Assembly (NCBI GenBank): GCA_021798415.1
Contig: JAJZGO010000074.1
Span: 1-7,406, forward strand
Origin: Thermoplasmata archaeon
Lineage (GTDB): Archaea > Thermoplasmatota > Thermoplasmata > Lutacidiplasmatales > UBA184
Reading direction: 5' to 3'
DNA length: 7,406 nucleotides
Part shown: in pieces, positions 5,427-7,406 of the stretch
How positions within the stretch are numbered: position 1 is the first letter of the stretch
Layout of the letters: each line of letters starts with the position of its first letter
The notes under the pieces: model-generated
Databases searched by the model: none
Told to the model about the DNA's origin: nothing
Seen by the model: only the letters and a program-made list of their open reading frames with translations
Made by a program: the position numbers and the translations under genes

Positions 5427-6444
5427 CCCAGCGCCGGGTGGGCCCGGTGCGGGGACGGGGGAGCGCGGCGCGTCCCCGGAAGACGTGGAGGTCGACGGTG
5501 AAGTGGCTGTAGCCGTGGCGGACGAGGCCGAGCGGTTCGAGCTCGGTCACCCCGGCGCCGGTCTCCTCGGCGAGCTCCCGGACCGCGGCCCGGTCCGGCC
5601 GTTCCCCCGGTCGCAGCTTCCCGCCCGGGAACTCCCAGAGCCCCCCGAGAAGCCCCGACGGGGGGCGTCGCTGCACGAGCCACCGGCCCGAGCGGTCGAC
5701 GAGCAGGACGACGGCGGCTCGGACGTGGGGCCGTGCCTTCGAGCGCGGCCGCGGGATCGCCCCGGGGTCGTCGAGCTCGCGCCGCGCCCGGCAGCCGGTG
5801 GCGAGAGGGCAGGCGTCGCATCGGGGCCGACGGGGAAGGCAGACGGTCTCCCCGAGTTCCATCAGCGCCTCGTTGAACGCCCCGCCCGGGCGGTTCCCGA
5901 GCGCCCGGAGGAGCGTTCGCTCGAGCCGACGGCGGACCTCCGGAGTTCGGAGGTCGCGCTCCTCGCGGACGAGCCGGGCGGCGACCCGGAGCCCGTTCGC
6001 CTCGAGCGCGACCACCGAGCGATCGAACGCGAGGGCGGCGACGGCTCGGGCGATGTACGGGCCGACGCCCGGGAGCGCCTCGAGCTCGGGGACCGTGTCG
6101 GGGAAGCGCCCCCCGCGCCCGAGGGCGACCGACCGGGCCGCCGCGTGGAGGTGGCGGGCGCGGGCGTAGTAGCCCGCACCCTGCCAGACCTTGAGGACCC
6201 GGTCGAGCGGGGCGGCGGCGAGCGCCTCGACCGTCGGGAACGCGACGCAGAGCCGCTCGAAGTACGGGATCGCCTGGGCGACGCGGGTCTGCTGGAGGAG
6301 GACTTCGGCGAGCCAGACCCGGTACGGATCGCGGTCGCGTCGCCAGGGGAGGGGCCGTCGGTACCGGGAGAACCAGGAGAGGAGGGCCCGTACGGCCCCG
6401 GGCCGGAGTGCCGGAGCGCCGTCCCGAGAGCCGGAGGCGGGCAC
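5209..6444 (-). CDS. mutY: A/G-specific adenine glycosylase with C-terminal Nudix domain
   Basis: This 411-aa base-excision repair enzyme should remove adenine mispaired with 8-oxoguanine. The glycosylase domain has WLAEVLLQQTRV with catalytic Glu47, the helix-hairpin-helix LPGVGPY with Tyr130, and a C-x6-C-x2-C-x5-C 4Fe-4S site (Cys202, 209, 212, 218). All align to the Geobacillus enzyme with an offset of +4. Under that alignment the catalytic Asp is Glu148 (in LEANGLRV). The C-terminal domain (about 241-365) carries YSH at 312-314, matching the 8-oxoguanine-recognising FSH loop. It also has an unbroken Nudix box at 275-297, which most MutY lack. The GTG start is the only plausible start before the conserved domain. 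Conserved sequence ends near residue 365, and the last ~45 residues are Arg/Gly/Ser/Pro-rich and antisense to the glcD-like gene. Confidence 0.94.
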   Translation of the reverse strand: MPASGSRDGAPALRPGAVRALLSWFSRYRRPLPWRRDRDPYRVWLAEVLLQQTRVAQAIPYFERLCVAFPTVEALAAAPLDRVLKVWQGAGYYARARHLHAAARSVALGRGGRFPDTVPELEALPGVGPYIARAVAALAFDRSVVALEANGLRVAARLVREERDLRTPEVRRRLERTLLRALGNRPGGAFNEALMELGETVCLPRRPRCDACPLATGCRARRELDDPGAIPRPRSKARPHVRAAVVLLVDRSGRWLVQRRPPSGLLGGLWEFPGGKLRPGERPDRAAVRELAEETGAGVTELEPLGLVRHGYSHFTVDLHVFRGRAALPRPRTGPTRRWVTRAEFLRLPVPRATEKVVRRLDAIATGRASPGSGSGPGRSGASRPRGARGRPGRPLAPGSRPSSGRSRARS

Positions 6445-6472
6445 GTCCCTCCGGTGCCCGAGGAGGTGCAGG

Positions 6473-6478
6473 TTTAAA
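6473..6478. promoter_or_regulatory. Shared palindromic TTTAAA box between mutY and thioredoxin
   Basis: TTTAAA is the only A/T-rich element in the 72-bp spacer between the divergent starts. It is about 31 nt from the mutY GTG and 41 nt from the thioredoxin ATG. It could therefore serve mutY with a very short leader and thioredoxin with a leader of about 15 nt. Confidence 0.42.
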
Positions 6479-6516
6479 GCACGGCGGTCGCTCGATCCTT
6501 CCGACCACGGACCCGG

Positions 6517-6918
6517 ATGCACGACGAGGGTGCGGCGCCGATCCGAGTGACCGACGAGACGTTCGAGCTCGTGGTCGTTCGCTCGCCGCTCCCGGTCGTG
6601 GTCGATTTCACCGCCGACTGGTGCGCACCGTGCCGGCTCACCCGGCCGACGCTCCATGACCTGTCGGAGAAGCTCTCGGGACTCGTCGCCTTCGCGACCG
6701 TCGACGTCGACGAGGCGACCCGGGTGACGCGGTCGTACGGGATCCACTGCCTGCCAACGTACCTGTTCGTCCAGGGCGGGCAGGAGAAGGGACGGGAGGT
6801 CGGCCCGTTCTCCGCGCTCGAGTTCCGCTCGAAGATCCGGCGGCACTTCACGTCCGACGGACCGCGGGGCGACTCCCGCTCGTTCCCCCCGGTCGGGGGG
6901 GGCGGGCGACCGCCCTAG
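6517..6918 (+). CDS. Thioredoxin-family protein
   Basis: This 133-aa cytosolic protein has a complete thioredoxin fold pattern: VVVDFTADWCAPC with active-site Cys36 and Cys39, a following helix, FATVDVDEATRVTRSYGI, and the cis-proline motif with Pro80 in HCLPTYLFV. It should exchange disulfides with client proteins; the reductase partner is not in the window. The active site is WCAPC rather than the classical WCGPC, a common variant. An extra Cys78 lies two residues before the cis-proline. Residues after about 112 form a Gly/Pro/Ser-rich tail beyond the usual fold length of roughly 105-110. The ATG was chosen because it directly precedes the first strand of the fold; there is no Shine-Dalgarno. 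It is divergent from mutY and overlaps the end of purH by 4 bp. Confidence 0.9.
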   Translation: MHDEGAAPIRVTDETFELVVVRSPLPVVVDFTADWCAPCRLTRPTLHDLSEKLSGLVAFATVDVDEATRVTRSYGIHCLPTYLFVQGGQEKGREVGPFSALEFRSKIRRHFTSDGPRGDSRSFPPVGGGGRPP

Positions 6919-7406
6919 TGCCGGAAGACCCGCCAGCCGGTGAAGTACATCGCGATCCCCGACCGCTCGGCGACCGCGACCACCTCGGCGTCCCGCAGGC
7001 TTCCGCCGGGTTGGACGACCGCCCGGACGCCCGCGCGCGCCGCGACCTCGACCCCGTCCGGGAACGGGAAGAACGCGTCGGAGGCCAGGACCGATCCGCG
7101 CGCCCGGTCGCCCGCGACCTCGCAGGCGAGCTCGACGGCCTTGACCCGGGTCGGCTGTCCGCCGCCGATGCCGACCGTCCGGCCCGGCGCGGCGAGAACG
7201 ATCGCGTTCGACTTCGCGTGGCGCACGACCTTCCAGGCGAACTCGAGCGCGGAACGCTCCTCGGCGGTCGCCTCGTGGGAGGTGACGCGCTTGAGCTCGG
7301 ACGGCCGGAGCTCGCGGCGGTCGGCCTCCTGGAGTAGGAGCCGGCCGAGCGCGCTCTTCGCCTCCCACCGGGGCCGTTCGAGCGCGGGGGGCTCCGTACG
7401 GACGAG
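6915..7406 (-). CDS. purH: Bifunctional purine biosynthesis protein PurH, C-terminal part (5' end off the right edge)
   Basis: The 163 residues visible are the end of the AICAR transformylase domain, which formylates AICAR with 10-formyl-tetrahydrofolate late in de novo IMP synthesis. Family signatures, numbered from the first visible residue, are FAWKVVRHAKSNAIV (56-70), TVGIGGGQPTRV (77-88), SDAFFPFPDGVE (109-120), VVQPGGSLRD (130-139) and a final FTGWRVFRH. The IMP cyclohydrolase domain would lie beyond the window, so whether it is fused here cannot be checked. A segment usually resembling a GGxLVQ motif reads SALGRLLLQ, a mild deviation. Its TAG stop shares the CTAG tetranucleotide at 6915-6918 with the thioredoxin stop. 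Confidence 0.93.
   Translation of the reverse strand, partial: LVRTEPPALERPRWEAKSALGRLLLQEADRRELRPSELKRVTSHEATAEERSALEFAWKVVRHAKSNAIVLAAPGRTVGIGGGQPTRVKAVELACEVAGDRARGSVLASDAFFPFPDGVEVAARAGVRAVVQPGGSLRDAEVVAVAERSGIAMYFTGWRVFRH

Noticed and set aside
5209..7368. Single 719-codon open frame on the minus strand
   Set aside because: Only the part from 6444 down is MutY. Upstream of that it runs antisense to thioredoxin and out of frame through purH; it is open only because stop codons are rare in this GC-rich DNA.

Overview
The window is a very GC-rich stretch (roughly 70% G+C by eye), densely packed with genes whose third codon positions are almost all G or C. The short A/T-rich islands sit in front of genes, and four of them lie about 26 nt from a start codon (sodN, the zinc-ribbon gene, the glcD-like gene and a possible TTG start at 3353). 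This is the geometry of archaeal TATA boxes with leaderless transcripts. The gene content would fit a GC-rich uncultivated archaeon such as a Thermoplasmatota lineage. The host call is an inference, because most of these families also occur in bacteria.

Left part (1-2477): a signal-peptidase-like NiSOD maturation protease (sodX, cut by the left edge, minus strand) is head to head with the nickel superoxide dismutase gene sodN, only 30 bp apart. SodN carries a propeptide that must be removed to expose the N-terminal His of the nickel hook, so enzyme and protease form a functional pair. Histidine ammonia-lyase (hutH) follows 51 nt downstream on the same strand, without the other hut genes.

Middle (2505-3965): a minus-strand protein with a putative winged helix and two zinc ribbons converges on hutH. 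It is separated by a 288-bp regulatory region (palindromic TATA box, second TATA-like box, inverted repeats, two tiny ORFs) from a plus-strand gene for a degenerate response-regulator receiver domain.

Right part (3996-7406): a GlcD/D-lactate-dehydrogenase-type FAD oxidase runs tail to tail into mutY, with the annotated 3' ends overlapping by 218 bp. MutY has a full 4Fe-4S motif and the 8-oxoguanine-sensing loop. It differs from textbook MutY in two ways: Glu replaces the catalytic Asp, and its C-terminal domain has an intact Nudix (MutT) box. mutY is divergent from a thioredoxin gene across a palindromic TTTAAA. Thioredoxin ends on the same CTAG tetranucleotide as purH, which is cut by the right edge.

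Taken together, NiSOD with its protease, MutY with a possible MutT activity, and thioredoxin give the window an oxidative-damage theme, interleaved with metabolic genes (hutH, glcD-like, purH). I see no mobile element, CRISPR array, tRNA or rRNA. The most unusual signals are the MutY variant and the divergent sodX-sodN pair.
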